This document shows, one piece after another, positions 42,162-50,799 of a stretch of DNA of 64,000 bases (position 1 is its first letter; each line of letters begins with the position of its first letter). The position numbers and the translations under genes were made by a program. The notes under the pieces are model-generated. The model saw only the letters and a program-made list of their open reading frames with translations. It made no database searches and was not told the DNA's origin. The stretch comes from Sulfuricella sp035530375 (GTDB taxonomy: Bacteria; Pseudomonadota; Gammaproteobacteria; Burkholderiales; Sulfuricellaceae): the NCBI GenBank assembly GCA_035530375.1, contig DATKUY010000037.1, positions 1 to 64,000 on the forward strand. Direction: 5' to 3'.

Positions 42162-44030
42162 CTATGCCTCCCACTCTTCAAGTTTGTGGCCCGTCATTGC
42201 CTTCTTCACACCCTGATCCATGCGTCGCGCGGCAAATGCCTCGCTGATATGATTGAGCTTTTCGATCTGCGCCTTGATTAGCTGATGCCCTTGGTCTTTC
42301 ATGGCGAGACGCAATGCGGCCATGCCTTCATCGATCTCGGCCCGCTCCGCCGCACTTAGCAGGCTATCGCCATTTTCATTCAGCGCGGCTTCGATTGCCT
42401 CGATCAGGCGTCCAGCCTCGACCTGTTGCTCGCGCAGGGCGCGCGCAGCCATATCGGTCTTGGCGTTCTCCTGCGAAGTGCGCAGCATCCGGGCAATTTC
42501 ATCATCGCTAAGGCCGTAAGACGGCTTCACCACGATCGAAGCCTCCACGCCATTGCTTTTTTCACGTGCCGAAACGCTGAGCAGGCCATCGGCATCCACC
42601 TGGAAGGTGACGCGGATGCGCGCGCCACCCGCCACCATCGGCGGGATGCCACGCAGTTCGAATTTGGCCAGGGAGCGGCAATCGCTCACCAGTTCGCGCT
42701 CACCCTGCACCACATGGATGCTCATCGCGGTCTGCCCGTCCTTATAGGTGGTGAACTCCTGCGCGCGCGCCACGGGAATGGTGGAATTGCGCGGGATGAC
42801 CTTCTCCACCAAGCCTCCCATGGTTTCCAGCCCCAACGAAAGCGGAATCACGTCGAGCAGCAGCCATTCGTCATCGGAGCGGTTTCCCGCCAGGACATTG
42901 GCCTGGATCGCCGCCCCCAGCGCGACCACTCTGTCGGGGTCGAGGTTGTTGAGCGGTTCCTGGCGGAAAAACTGCCCAACTGCATGCTGTATCTGCGGCA
43001 TGCGGGTCGCCCCGCCCACCATCACCACACCTTTTACGTCCTCAGGCGCCAAGTTGGCGTCACGCAATGCCTTCCTGGTGGGCACCAGGGTCTTGCTGAC
43101 CAAACTGGCGGTGATATCGGCAAAGATTTCAGCGGTGAGAGTAAGATCGACGATTTCGCCAGTACCGAGCACGGCATTAATGCGCACCTCAGAGCGCAGG
43201 GTCAGGTCTTCCTTGGCTTCGCGCGCACGAGTCAGCAACAGGCGCGCATCCTGCGGCTTCATGGCGGACAGTTTTGCCCGCTCAAGAATCCAGCAATAAA
43301 CACGGTGGTCAAAATCATCCCCGCCCAGAGCGGAATCGCCATTGGTGGACAAAACTTCGAAAACCCCCTTGGACAGCCGCAATATCGAGATATCGAAAGT
43401 GCCGCCCCCCAAGTCGTAGACCGCATAAACGCCCTCAGCTGCGTTGTCGAGACCGTAGGCGACCGCTGCAGCGGTCGGTTCGTTCAGCAGCCGCAGCACA
43501 TTGAGTCCTGCCAACCGGGCTGCATCCTTGGTAGCCTGGCGCTGGGCATCATCGAAATACGCCGGTACGGTGATGACGGCACCCACCAGATCGCCGCCCA
43601 GCGCGCGCTCGGCGCGATCGCGCAACACCTTGAGGATCTCGGCAGACACTTCGACCGGGCTTTTTACTCCAGCCGCGGTTTTCAACTGCACCATGCCCGG
43701 CGCATCGACAAACTGGTAAGGCATGCTGCCGACATCATTCAGGTCGCGCAGCCCCCGGCCCATGAAACGCTTTACCGAAACGATGGTGTTGTGGGGATCG
43801 CTGCTTTGCATCGCCTGTGCGGGATAGCCGACATCGGTGCTACCGTCGGCATGGTAACGCACCACGGAGGGCAGCAGCGCGCGCCCGGTTTCATCATGCA
43901 ACACGACGCTCATGCCGCTCCTGACCGTCGCCACCAGCGAATTGGTCGTGCCCAGGTCAATACCCACCGCCAACCGGTGCTGGTGAGGTGCGGCGCTCAT
44001 GCCGGGTTCTGCGATCTGCAACAAAGCCAT
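42162..44030 (-). CDS. hscA: Fe-S assembly chaperone HscA (Hsp70)
   Basis: 622 residues. Hsp70 ATPase motifs GIDLGTTNSLVA, VYDLGGGTFDIS and VVMVGGATRMPQ are in order, then the substrate domain. It acts on IscU with its partner HscB, whose gene precedes it with a one-base overlap. The first about 20 residues before the ATPase domain are longer than in E. coli. Confidence 0.96.
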   Translation of the reverse strand: MALLQIAEPGMSAAPHQHRLAVGIDLGTTNSLVATVRSGMSVVLHDETGRALLPSVVRYHADGSTDVGYPAQAMQSSDPHNTIVSVKRFMGRGLRDLNDVGSMPYQFVDAPGMVQLKTAAGVKSPVEVSAEILKVLRDRAERALGGDLVGAVITVPAYFDDAQRQATKDAARLAGLNVLRLLNEPTAAAVAYGLDNAAEGVYAVYDLGGGTFDISILRLSKGVFEVLSTNGDSALGGDDFDHRVYCWILERAKLSAMKPQDARLLLTRAREAKEDLTLRSEVRINAVLGTGEIVDLTLTAEIFADITASLVSKTLVPTRKALRDANLAPEDVKGVVMVGGATRMPQIQHAVGQFFRQEPLNNLDPDRVVALGAAIQANVLAGNRSDDEWLLLDVIPLSLGLETMGGLVEKVIPRNSTIPVARAQEFTTYKDGQTAMSIHVVQGERELVSDCRSLAKFELRGIPPMVAGGARIRVTFQVDADGLLSVSAREKSNGVEASIVVKPSYGLSDDEIARMLRTSQENAKTDMAARALREQQVEAGRLIEAIEAALNENGDSLLSAAERAEIDEGMAALRLAMKDQGHQLIKAQIEKLNHISEAFAARRMDQGVKKAMTGHKLEEWEA

Positions 44031-44563
44031 TATGCTTCCAAAGCCTCCAGCGCGTAGTTGATTTCCTCGCGCAATTTTTCCATGAATTTAAGCTCGCGCG
44101 CCACTTCCGCTGCTTTTTCGAAATTTCTGTCGTTATCCAGCAAGCCCGCCAACTGGTGCTGCTGTGCCTGCATCCCGGCCCGCAGCTTGCCGCTCAAATG
44201 TTCAAGCTCTGCCGCATCCCTGGCGGCACGGGCTTCGCCAATCGCCTCGCGCCATTCCATCTGCTGCATCAGGAAAGCGGGCGACATCGCGGTATTGGTT
44301 TCCTCGTGAAGTTCAAGGCCATTCAGATGAAGCAGATAGCGCGCCCTGTCAAGCGGATGGCGCAGGGTCTGGTAAGCCTCATTGACCTGCGTCGACCATT
44401 GCATTGAAAGCCTGCGCTCGGTATCGTTCAAGTGCGCAAACTTGTCGGGATGCACCTGGTTCTGGATGTCGCGGTATGCCTGTTCCAGTCTGACCATGTC
44501 GATCTGGTAGGCGGGCGTCATGCCGAACAACTCGAAATGGTTCTTGCTGAAATCGAAATTCAT
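44030..44563 (-). CDS. hscB: Fe-S assembly co-chaperone HscB
   Basis: 177 residues. The J domain has the motif HPD in NQVHPDKFAH, and the C-terminal helices bind IscU. It stimulates HscA. The ATG at 44563 follows GAAGG; a TTG one codon before is less likely. Confidence 0.94.
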   Translation of the reverse strand: MNFDFSKNHFELFGMTPAYQIDMVRLEQAYRDIQNQVHPDKFAHLNDTERRLSMQWSTQVNEAYQTLRHPLDRARYLLHLNGLELHEETNTAMSPAFLMQQMEWREAIGEARAARDAAELEHLSGKLRAGMQAQQHQLAGLLDNDRNFEKAAEVARELKFMEKLREEINYALEALEA

Positions 44564-44581
44564 CAAGTGCCTTCCGGTCGC

Positions 44582-44905
44582 CTAGACGCCGAAACTCTCG
44601 CCGCAACCGCATGCGCTCTTGACGTTGGGGTTGTTGAACTTGAAGCCTTCGTTCAACCCCTCGCGGACATAATCCAGTTCGGTGCCGTCGAGGTAGGCGA
44701 GGCTTTTCGGATCCACCAGCACTTTGACACCATGGCTCTCGAACTGGCTGTCGCCCTCGTTAAACTCGTCAGCGAATTCCAGCGTATAGGCCATGCCGGA
44801 ACAACCGCTGGTGCGCACGCCCAGGCGCAGGCCAACGCCCTTGCCACGTTTTGCGATGTAGTTTTTGACGTGGGTGGCGGCTTTCTCGGTCAGGGTAACA
44901 GCCAT
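44582..44905 (-). CDS. iscA: Fe-S carrier protein IscA
   Basis: 107 residues. The three cluster-binding cysteines are in RTSGCSGMAY and ACGCGESF. It delivers clusters to apo-proteins. It follows a 111-base spacer with short repeats after iscU. Confidence 0.96.
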   Translation of the reverse strand: MAVTLTEKAATHVKNYIAKRGKGVGLRLGVRTSGCSGMAYTLEFADEFNEGDSQFESHGVKVLVDPKSLAYLDGTELDYVREGLNEGFKFNNPNVKSACGCGESFGV

Positions 44906-44966
44906 TCTCTATCTCCTTCATTAAGGTGTGACGGGTAAAGGGGGATGAGTAATGGTCGAAATGTTT

Positions 44967-44994
44967 TCATCACTCGTTCCTCATCACCCATCAC
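44967..44994. repeat. Degenerate 7-bp tandem repeat in the iscU-iscA spacer
   Basis: TCATCAC, TCGTTCC, TCATCAC and CCATCAC follow one another, a run of four imperfect heptamers. The spacer holds nothing else. Such intergenic heptamers can vary in copy number between strains. Confidence 0.4.
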
Positions 44995-45016
44995 CATTAG
45001 GACTCATTTCTTAGAA

Positions 45017-45427
45017 TCAACCTTTACAGGCGGCGGTCTCTACCATCTCGCCGTGCCTGGCCTTGTAATCGGCCACGGCGGCCTTGATCGCGTCTTCCGC
45101 CAGCACCGAGCAGTGAATCTTCACCGGCGGCAGCGCCAGTTCCTCGGCGATATGGGTGTTCTTGATGGCCAGCGCCTCGTCCAGCGTCTTGCCCTTGACC
45201 CATTCGGTTACCAGCGAACTTGATGCAATCGCCGAACCGCAGCCGTAGGTCTTGAATTTGGCGTCCTCGATCACGCCATCCTTGTTCACCTTGATCTGCA
45301 GCTTCATCACATCGCCGCAGGCAGGCGCCCCGACCATGCCGGTGGCAACGCCTTCATCATCCTTGCCGAAGGCCCCGACATTGCGGGGATTCTCGTAGTG
45401 ATCCAATACCTTGGTGCTATAAGACAT
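45017..45427 (-). CDS. iscU: Fe-S cluster scaffold IscU
   Basis: 136 residues. The three scaffold cysteines occur in GAPACGDVMK, KTYGCGSAIA and KIHCSVLAED, with the LPPVK chaperone site next to the third. The last eight or so residues (ETAACKG) are longer than usual. It lies 20 bases after iscS. Confidence 0.97.
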   Translation of the reverse strand: MSYSTKVLDHYENPRNVGAFGKDDEGVATGMVGAPACGDVMKLQIKVNKDGVIEDAKFKTYGCGSAIASSSLVTEWVKGKTLDEALAIKNTHIAEELALPPVKIHCSVLAEDAIKAAVADYKARHGEMVETAACKG

Positions 45428-45447
45428 GACAATTCTCCTTCAAAATT

Positions 45448-46659
45448 CTAGTGTGAAGCCCACTGCACGGTGCTTAGATCGACACCTTCCTTGAACATGT
45501 CCCACAGCGGTGACATTTCGCGCAGGCGACCGATCTTGTTTTTGACCAGATCGATGGCGTAATCGATTTCCTCTTCGGTAGTGAAACGGCCGATAGTGAA
45601 ACGGATCGAGCTGTGCGCCAGTTCGTCGCTGCGCCCCAGTGCGCGCAGTACGTAAGAAGGTTCAAGGCTGGCGGAAGTGCAGGCGGAACCGCTGGAAACC
45701 GCAAGGTCGCGAATCGCCATGATCAGCGATTCGCCCTCGACGAAGTTGAAGCTGATATTGAGGTTATGCGGTACGCGCTGTTCCATGTCGCCATTGACAT
45801 GTACTTCCTCGATTTGCGACAGCCCCTTGTATAGCCTGTCGCGCAGATAGCGGATGCGCTCATTCTCGGCAGCCATTTCCTCGCGAGCGATGCGGAAGGC
45901 CTCGCCCATGCCGGCGATCTGGTGCGTTGCCAGAGTGCCGGAGCGCAATCCGCGCTCATGGCCGCCGCCGTGCATTTGCGCTTCCAGGCGTACGCGCGGC
46001 TTCCTCTGCACGTACAGCGCACCGATGCCCTTTGGGCCATAAGTCTTGTGGGCGGAAAAAGACATCAAATCCACCTTGAGCTTGGCCAGGTCTATCGTCA
46101 CCTTGCCGGTGGCCTGAGCGGCATCGACGTGAAAAATGATCCCTTTGGCGCGGCAAATCTCGCCCAGCGCGGCAATATCCTGGATCACGCCGATCTCGTT
46201 GTTGACCAGCATGACCGAGGCAAGAATGGTATCGGGGCGCAAAGTGGCCTTGAACTTCTCCATATCCACCAGACCGCTCGATTCCGGCTTCAGGTAGGTC
46301 ACTTCATAACCTTCGCCCTCAAGGTGGCGCATGGTATCGATCACCGCCTTGTGCTCGGTCATCATCGTAACCAGATGCTTGCCCTTGTCCTTGTAAAAAT
46401 GCGCGGCGCCCTTGATGGCGAGGTTATTCGATTCGGTCGCGCCGGAAGTCCAGATGATCTCCTTGGGATCGGCGTTGACCAGTGCGGCAACCTGCTCGCG
46501 CGCTTCCTCCACCGCCTTTTCCGCCTCCCAGCCGAATTCGTGGGAACGGCTCGCCGGGTTGCCGAATTTCTCGGTCAGATAGGGGATCATTTTTTCCGCC
46601 ACCCTCGGATCAACCGGGGTAGTTGCAGAATAATCCAGATAAATCGGGGTCTTAATCAT
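45448..46659 (-). CDS. iscS: Cysteine desulfurase IscS
   Basis: 403 residues. The PLP lysine is in SFSAHKTYGPKG, and the loop cysteine in SSGSACTSASLEPS. The C-terminus (PLWDMFKEGVDL) is the IscU-binding tail of true IscS. It supplies sulfur for Fe-S clusters and tRNA thiolation. A second desulfurase gene precedes it by 44 bases. Confidence 0.97.
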   Translation of the reverse strand: MIKTPIYLDYSATTPVDPRVAEKMIPYLTEKFGNPASRSHEFGWEAEKAVEEAREQVAALVNADPKEIIWTSGATESNNLAIKGAAHFYKDKGKHLVTMMTEHKAVIDTMRHLEGEGYEVTYLKPESSGLVDMEKFKATLRPDTILASVMLVNNEIGVIQDIAALGEICRAKGIIFHVDAAQATGKVTIDLAKLKVDLMSFSAHKTYGPKGIGALYVQRKPRVRLEAQMHGGGHERGLRSGTLATHQIAGMGEAFRIAREEMAAENERIRYLRDRLYKGLSQIEEVHVNGDMEQRVPHNLNISFNFVEGESLIMAIRDLAVSSGSACTSASLEPSYVLRALGRSDELAHSSIRFTIGRFTTEEEIDYAIDLVKNKIGRLREMSPLWDMFKEGVDLSTVQWASH

Positions 46660-46703
46660 TGCTCACCTTTCCACTTTTCTAGTTCCTGTTCGCTGCGCCC
46701 AGC

Positions 46704-47849
46704 TCAAACAGCCATTGCAGCCAACCTTTTCAACCTGAAAATCTCATCCTGCAACGCCAGCAGAAACCGCTCAACCTGATTCATTTCATTGTCACTGCCC
46801 AGGCTAACACGCACTGCACACCGCGCCAGTTCTCGCTCGACCCGCATGGCCAACAACACCGGGCTCGGATCGGTGCCGCCGCTGGAGCAGGCAGACCCGC
46901 TCGCCACTGCGTATCCGGCACGATCCAGCGCCATCACCAGGGTTTCCCCTTCTATGCCGGGGAAAGCGAAATAACTGGTGTTGGGCAGACGCTCTGCGCC
47001 GTCGCCGAACAGCACCGCGCCCATGGCGCACAACCCTTGATCCATCCGCTCACGCATCTGCTTCAGGTTGAACGGACTTTGGGCCAGGCGGCTCGCCGCC
47101 AATGCGCAAGCCGCGCCAAAACCGACGATTGCCGGCACATTCTCGGTGCCTGCACGCAGTCCTTTCTCATGCTCGCCGCCAGTAATCTGCGGCCGGATAT
47201 CGAGGCGTTTGTCCAGAACCAGGGCGCCTGCACCCTTCGGCCCGCAAATCTTGTGCGCGGAAAGCGTCATCGCATGTACATTCAAAGCCGCAAAGCTGAC
47301 CGGTATCTTGCCCAGCGCCTGAACCGCATCCGTATGAACCAGCGCACCGGCATCGCGGGCCAGTTCCGCCAACGACGCAACATCCTGAATTACACCGGTC
47401 TCATTATTGGCCAGCATCACCGACATCAGCCCGGTCGGCTCACACAGGGTGATTGCCGCATCATCCATGTCGATCCGCCCATCATGATCGACCGCCAACT
47501 TTCTCACCTTCCAGCCTTGCTCGCGCAGCTCCTGCACGGGCTTGATCACACTGGGGTGCTCCACTGCGCTGACGACAGCCTGCGAAGGTTCGAGCCGTGC
47601 CGCCGCACCCTTGATCAGCAGGTTATTGGCTTCGGTACCGCCACTGACAAAGTAAACCTGCGAAGGATGCGCGCCAACCGCATCCGCCACCTGTTCGCGA
47701 GCGTCGTCCACCGCCTTGCGTACGACCCGGCCAAATTCGTGACGGCTGGAGGCATTGCCGCTACGCTCCCGAAAAAACGGCAGCATCGCCTGCAGCACAC
47801 GTTCATCCAGCGGCGTAGATGCATTGTGATCAAAGTACGCTGGCGACAT
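46704..47849 (-). CDS. Second cysteine desulfurase (IscS/NifS-like), between iscR and iscS
   Basis: 381 residues. It has the family's PLP lysine (LSAHKICGPKG), loop cysteine (ASGSACSSGGTDPS) and His (VEHPSVIKP), so it should be active. It lacks the IscU-binding tail. The loop resembles NifS more than IscS. Its start overlaps the iscR stop by 20 bases and it is followed by iscS, an extra gene inserted in the usual iscR-iscS order. Its acceptor is unknown. Confidence 0.88.
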   Translation of the reverse strand: MSPAYFDHNASTPLDERVLQAMLPFFRERSGNASSRHEFGRVVRKAVDDAREQVADAVGAHPSQVYFVSGGTEANNLLIKGAAARLEPSQAVVSAVEHPSVIKPVQELREQGWKVRKLAVDHDGRIDMDDAAITLCEPTGLMSVMLANNETGVIQDVASLAELARDAGALVHTDAVQALGKIPVSFAALNVHAMTLSAHKICGPKGAGALVLDKRLDIRPQITGGEHEKGLRAGTENVPAIVGFGAACALAASRLAQSPFNLKQMRERMDQGLCAMGAVLFGDGAERLPNTSYFAFPGIEGETLVMALDRAGYAVASGSACSSGGTDPSPVLLAMRVERELARCAVRVSLGSDNEMNQVERFLLALQDEIFRLKRLAAMAV

Positions 47850-48318
47850 TCGCCTTGGCCCCGCTGCGCCGCTTCACCACCGGAGTGGCATCGTTCAACT
47901 GAACCGTACCAACGCCGCGCTGCTGCGCCACCAGGTGCGACAACTTGACCGAGGATAGATATTCGCAAATCTTTGCATTCAAATTGATCCACAATTCGTG
48001 GGTCATGCATTCGTGCTCGTCATGGCAATTGCCGAGACCGCCGCACTGAGTGGCATCCATCGGCTCATCCACCGCCTTGATGATATCCGAGACCGCGATT
48101 TCGTCGAAATCTTTTGCCAGATAGTAACCGCCGCCCGGGCCGCGCACACTCTTCACCAGCGCATGACGACGCAGCTTGCCAAAAAGTTGCTCAAGGTAAG
48201 ACAGGGAAATTTTCTGCCGCTCGCTGATTCCGGCCAGCGTCACCGGCCCGCCACCCCGGCGCATGGCCAGGTCAAGCATTGCAGTTACCGCAAAACGCCC
48301 CTTGGTTGTCAATCGCAT
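47830..48318 (-). CDS. iscR: Fe-S cluster-responsive regulator IscR
   Basis: 162 residues of the Rrf2 family. The winged-helix domain is N-terminal, and the cluster-binding cysteines are in QCGGLGNCHDEHEC, with the partner His nearby. With a [2Fe-2S] cluster it represses the isc operon. A candidate site for it lies right upstream at 48358-48382. Confidence 0.96.
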   Translation of the reverse strand: MRLTTKGRFAVTAMLDLAMRRGGGPVTLAGISERQKISLSYLEQLFGKLRRHALVKSVRGPGGGYYLAKDFDEIAVSDIIKAVDEPMDATQCGGLGNCHDEHECMTHELWINLNAKICEYLSSVKLSHLVAQQRGVGTVQLNDATPVVKRRSGAKANVASVL

Positions 48319-48357
48319 GATTATTTCCTTCTCAAGAAGTTACGCCGCAACTCTATA

Positions 48358-48382
48358 ATACCCAAATTTTTTAGTCAACTAT
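48358..48382 (-). promoter_or_regulatory. Candidate IscR type-1 box upstream of iscR
   Basis: On the minus strand the 25 bases read ATAGTTGACTAAA, then an A/T centre and GGGTAT. This resembles the reported type-1 IscR pattern (ATA..GACT...AGTC...TAT), well at the left half and partly at the right. TTGACT may also be the -35 element of the promoter. The box covers the cysE stop codon. Confidence 0.55.
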
Positions 48383-49123
48383 TTTATTCAAATAACTTGC
48401 ATCGAACTGATCCTGGATTTGGGTCGGCTGCTCCACTTCGACACCCATTTTTTTCAACTGCGCCAGAATTGTCTCGATTCGCCGGTCCAGCACCACGGTA
48501 TGGTCGAGCAGGCCATGGATCGCCTTGACTACCGGATCGTTCATATCGGCGCTGATGGCGTAGGCGGAAAAGCCCATTTTCCGGGCCTTGCTTTCGCGCA
48601 GATCGGCTTGGGTCGGATCGATATTCCGCGCCGGAATGCCAATGGCGGTGGCTCCCGGCGGAACGTCCTTCACCACCACCGCGTTGGAGCCGACCTTGGC
48701 GCCGTCGCCGATCAGGATCGGGCCGAGAATCTTGGCTCCGGCACCGACCACCACGCCTTTGCCCAGCGTCGGATGCCGCTTGCCCTTGTTCCAGGATGTG
48801 CCACCCAGCGTAACGCCATGGTAAAGCGTCGAATCGTCGCCGACCTCGGCGGTTTCCCCGATCACTACACCCATACCGTGATCGATGAACACCCGCCGCC
48901 CGATCGTCGCCCCCGGGTGAATTTCGATACCCGTCAACCAGCGCCCCAGATGGGAAACAAAGCGCGCCAGCCACTTCAGATTCCAGTTCCACAAACGCTG
49001 AGCCAGGCGATGAACCAGCAAAGCGTGCAGGCCCGGATAGGTGGTCAGCACCTCCCAGGTGGAACGCGCAGCCGGATCCCGCTCGAACACAACAGATATA
49101 TCTTCACGCAGACGATCAAACAT
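48371..49123 (-). CDS. cysE: Serine O-acetyltransferase
   Basis: 250 residues. The left-handed beta-helix repeats (IHPGATIGRRVFIDHGMGVVI) hold the catalytic His, and GGTSWNKGKRHPTLG is the conserved loop. It makes O-acetylserine, the precursor of cysteine. It lies between trmJ and iscR on the minus strand; the cysteine made feeds IscS. A copy of the IscR-like half-site lies upstream. Confidence 0.95.
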   Translation of the reverse strand: MFDRLREDISVVFERDPAARSTWEVLTTYPGLHALLVHRLAQRLWNWNLKWLARFVSHLGRWLTGIEIHPGATIGRRVFIDHGMGVVIGETAEVGDDSTLYHGVTLGGTSWNKGKRHPTLGKGVVVGAGAKILGPILIGDGAKVGSNAVVVKDVPPGATAIGIPARNIDPTQADLRESKARKMGFSAYAISADMNDPVVKAIHGLLDHTVVLDRRIETILAQLKKMGVEVEQPTQIQDQFDASYLNKIVD

Positions 49124-49158
49124 CGGCAGATTCCAAAATACAAAACCGGCTCTATTAT

Positions 49159-49183
49159 ATTCCAGAGCCCTTTAGTCAACTAT
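49159..49183 (-). promoter_or_regulatory. Second IscR-like half-site upstream of cysE
   Basis: On the minus strand ATAGTTGACTAAA appears again, identical over 13 bases to the box before iscR, followed by TATAATAGAG at a promoter-like distance. The right half of the IscR pattern is not conserved. It lies 36-60 bases before cysE. Confidence 0.5.
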
Positions 49184-49192
49184 GGGTTTTTT

Positions 49193-49927
49193 TCACTTCT
49201 TTATAAATTTGTCCACGGAAGTCAATATCCCGCGCAGAATGCTGACTTCTTCCTTTTCCATCCGCGCCCGTGCAAACAACCGCCTTAGCCTCTGCATCAA
49301 GCGCCCGGGGTTGGCCGGATCGAGAAAAGCGGTGTCCACAATAGTCTGCTCCAAGTGTTGGTAAAATCGCTCCACATCCTCGAAACCGGCCATCTCAAAC
49401 ACCTTCGCTACCGGCACCTCGGCCTCATCTAAAGATGCCATGCGCAGCTCATAGGCCAACAACTGCACCGCAGAGCCCAGGTTCAAAGAGGAAAATTCAG
49501 GATTAGCGGGAATAGTGGCAAGCAGTTGGCACCGGTCCAGTTCGGCATTGCAAAGCCCCGACATCTCGGTGCCGAAAACCAGCGCCACTTCGCCCTGTGT
49601 GGCGAGTTCCAGCATGCGGGATGCCGCCTGACGTGCCGGCAACATTTCATGAGAAAGATCGCGCCGCCGGGCGGTCACTGCCACGGCGAGAACGGTGCCA
49701 ACCAGCGCCTCATCCAACGTAGTGCATATCTGCGCATTCTGCAGCACATCGACCGCGCCTGCAGCGCGCGCATCCGCCGCAGGGTCGGGATAAGACTTGG
49801 GGTTGACCAGATAAAGACGCTCCAGTCCCATCGTCTTCATGGCCCGTGCTGCAGCGCCAATATTACCGGGATGGCTGGTGTGACTAAGCACGATGCGAAT
49901 CTTATTCAGTACATTTTGTTTCTTCAT
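49193..49927 (-). CDS. trmJ: tRNA (cytidine/uridine-2'-O)-methyltransferase TrmJ
   Basis: 244 residues of the SPOUT superfamily. Motifs IVLSHTSHPGNIGAAARAM, VFGTEMSGL and SSLNLGSAVQ form the knot and SAM site. It methylates position 32 of several tRNAs. It is the first gene in the trmJ-cysE-isc direction and is divergent from suhB. Confidence 0.93.
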   Translation of the reverse strand: MKKQNVLNKIRIVLSHTSHPGNIGAAARAMKTMGLERLYLVNPKSYPDPAADARAAGAVDVLQNAQICTTLDEALVGTVLAVAVTARRRDLSHEMLPARQAASRMLELATQGEVALVFGTEMSGLCNAELDRCQLLATIPANPEFSSLNLGSAVQLLAYELRMASLDEAEVPVAKVFEMAGFEDVERFYQHLEQTIVDTAFLDPANPGRLMQRLRRLFARARMEKEEVSILRGILTSVDKFIKK

Positions 49928-49996
49928 CCGGGGTTTCCCATTAAAATGGCGGCATACGCTCCAGCGTTCTGTTCATTAAACTTTCCAGGATATCCC

Positions 49997-50791
49997 ATGC
50001 ACCCCATGCTCAACACTGCGGTCAAGGCCGCGCGCCGCGCCGGTCAGATTATCAACCGTGCCTCCCAGAATCTGGATTCGCTCACGGTCAAGCACAAAAG
50101 CTTCAATGATTTTGTCAGCGAAGTGGATCAAAAAGCGGAAGACGCGATCAAGGAAATCCTGCTGGAAGCCTACCCGAAGCACGCGATTTTAGCAGAAGAA
50201 AGCGGCGCACAGGGCGACTCCGAGTTCCAGTGGATCATCGATCCGCTCGACGGCACCACCAATTTTCTCCACGGCTTCCCGCAATATTCCGTTTCGATCG
50301 CCATGCGGCACAAGGGCGTGCTGACCCATGCCGTAGTTTACGATCCCAGCCGCAACGACCTGTTCACCGCCACGCGCGGCGGCGGGGCTTTCCTCAATGA
50401 CCGCCGCATCCGCGTCAGCCGCTGCGAATACCTGAAGGATTCGCTGATCGGCACCGGTTTTCCATTCCGCGATTTCACCCATCTCGACACCTACATGGGC
50501 ATATTCCGCGACATGGTGCAAAAAACCGCCGGCGTGCGCCGACCGGGCTCCGCAGCACTGGATCTTGCCTACACGGCGGCGGGTCGCCTCGATGGCTTCT
50601 GGGAATTCGGCCTGAATGCCTGGGACATTGCCGCCGGCGCACTGCTGGTGCAAGAGGCCGGCGGATTGGTGGGAGATTTCCAGGGCGACGCAAATTATCT
50701 GGAAAGCGGCAACGTCCTGGCTGGCAACCCGAAGATTTTTGGCCAATTACTGCAGACCATCGCCCCTCATCTGGCCGCCAAAGCCAAATAA
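49997..50791 (+). CDS. suhB: Inositol-1-monophosphatase family protein
   Basis: 264 residues. The metal-binding motif is WIIDPLDGTTNFLHGFP, with Glu in ILAEES and the later WDIAAGALLVQEAGG. SuhB also acts in rRNA antitermination in E. coli. ATG at 49997 has AGGA upstream; a second Met three codons on is possible. mutS follows in eight bases. Confidence 0.93.
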   Translation: MHPMLNTAVKAARRAGQIINRASQNLDSLTVKHKSFNDFVSEVDQKAEDAIKEILLEAYPKHAILAEESGAQGDSEFQWIIDPLDGTTNFLHGFPQYSVSIAMRHKGVLTHAVVYDPSRNDLFTATRGGGAFLNDRRIRVSRCEYLKDSLIGTGFPFRDFTHLDTYMGIFRDMVQKTAGVRRPGSAALDLAYTAAGRLDGFWEFGLNAWDIAAGALLVQEAGGLVGDFQGDANYLESGNVLAGNPKIFGQLLQTIAPHLAAKAK

Positions 50792-50799
50792 CCCGCTCC

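Noticed and set aside
42426..44057. 543-codon plus-strand frame over hscA
   Set aside because: Antisense shadow of a complete Hsp70 gene; His/Arg/Gln-rich and without domains.
41608..48318. NIF-specific cluster instead of ISC
   Set aside because: HscA, HscB, Fdx, IscX and IscR show a standard ISC operon; only the extra desulfurase has NifS-like features.
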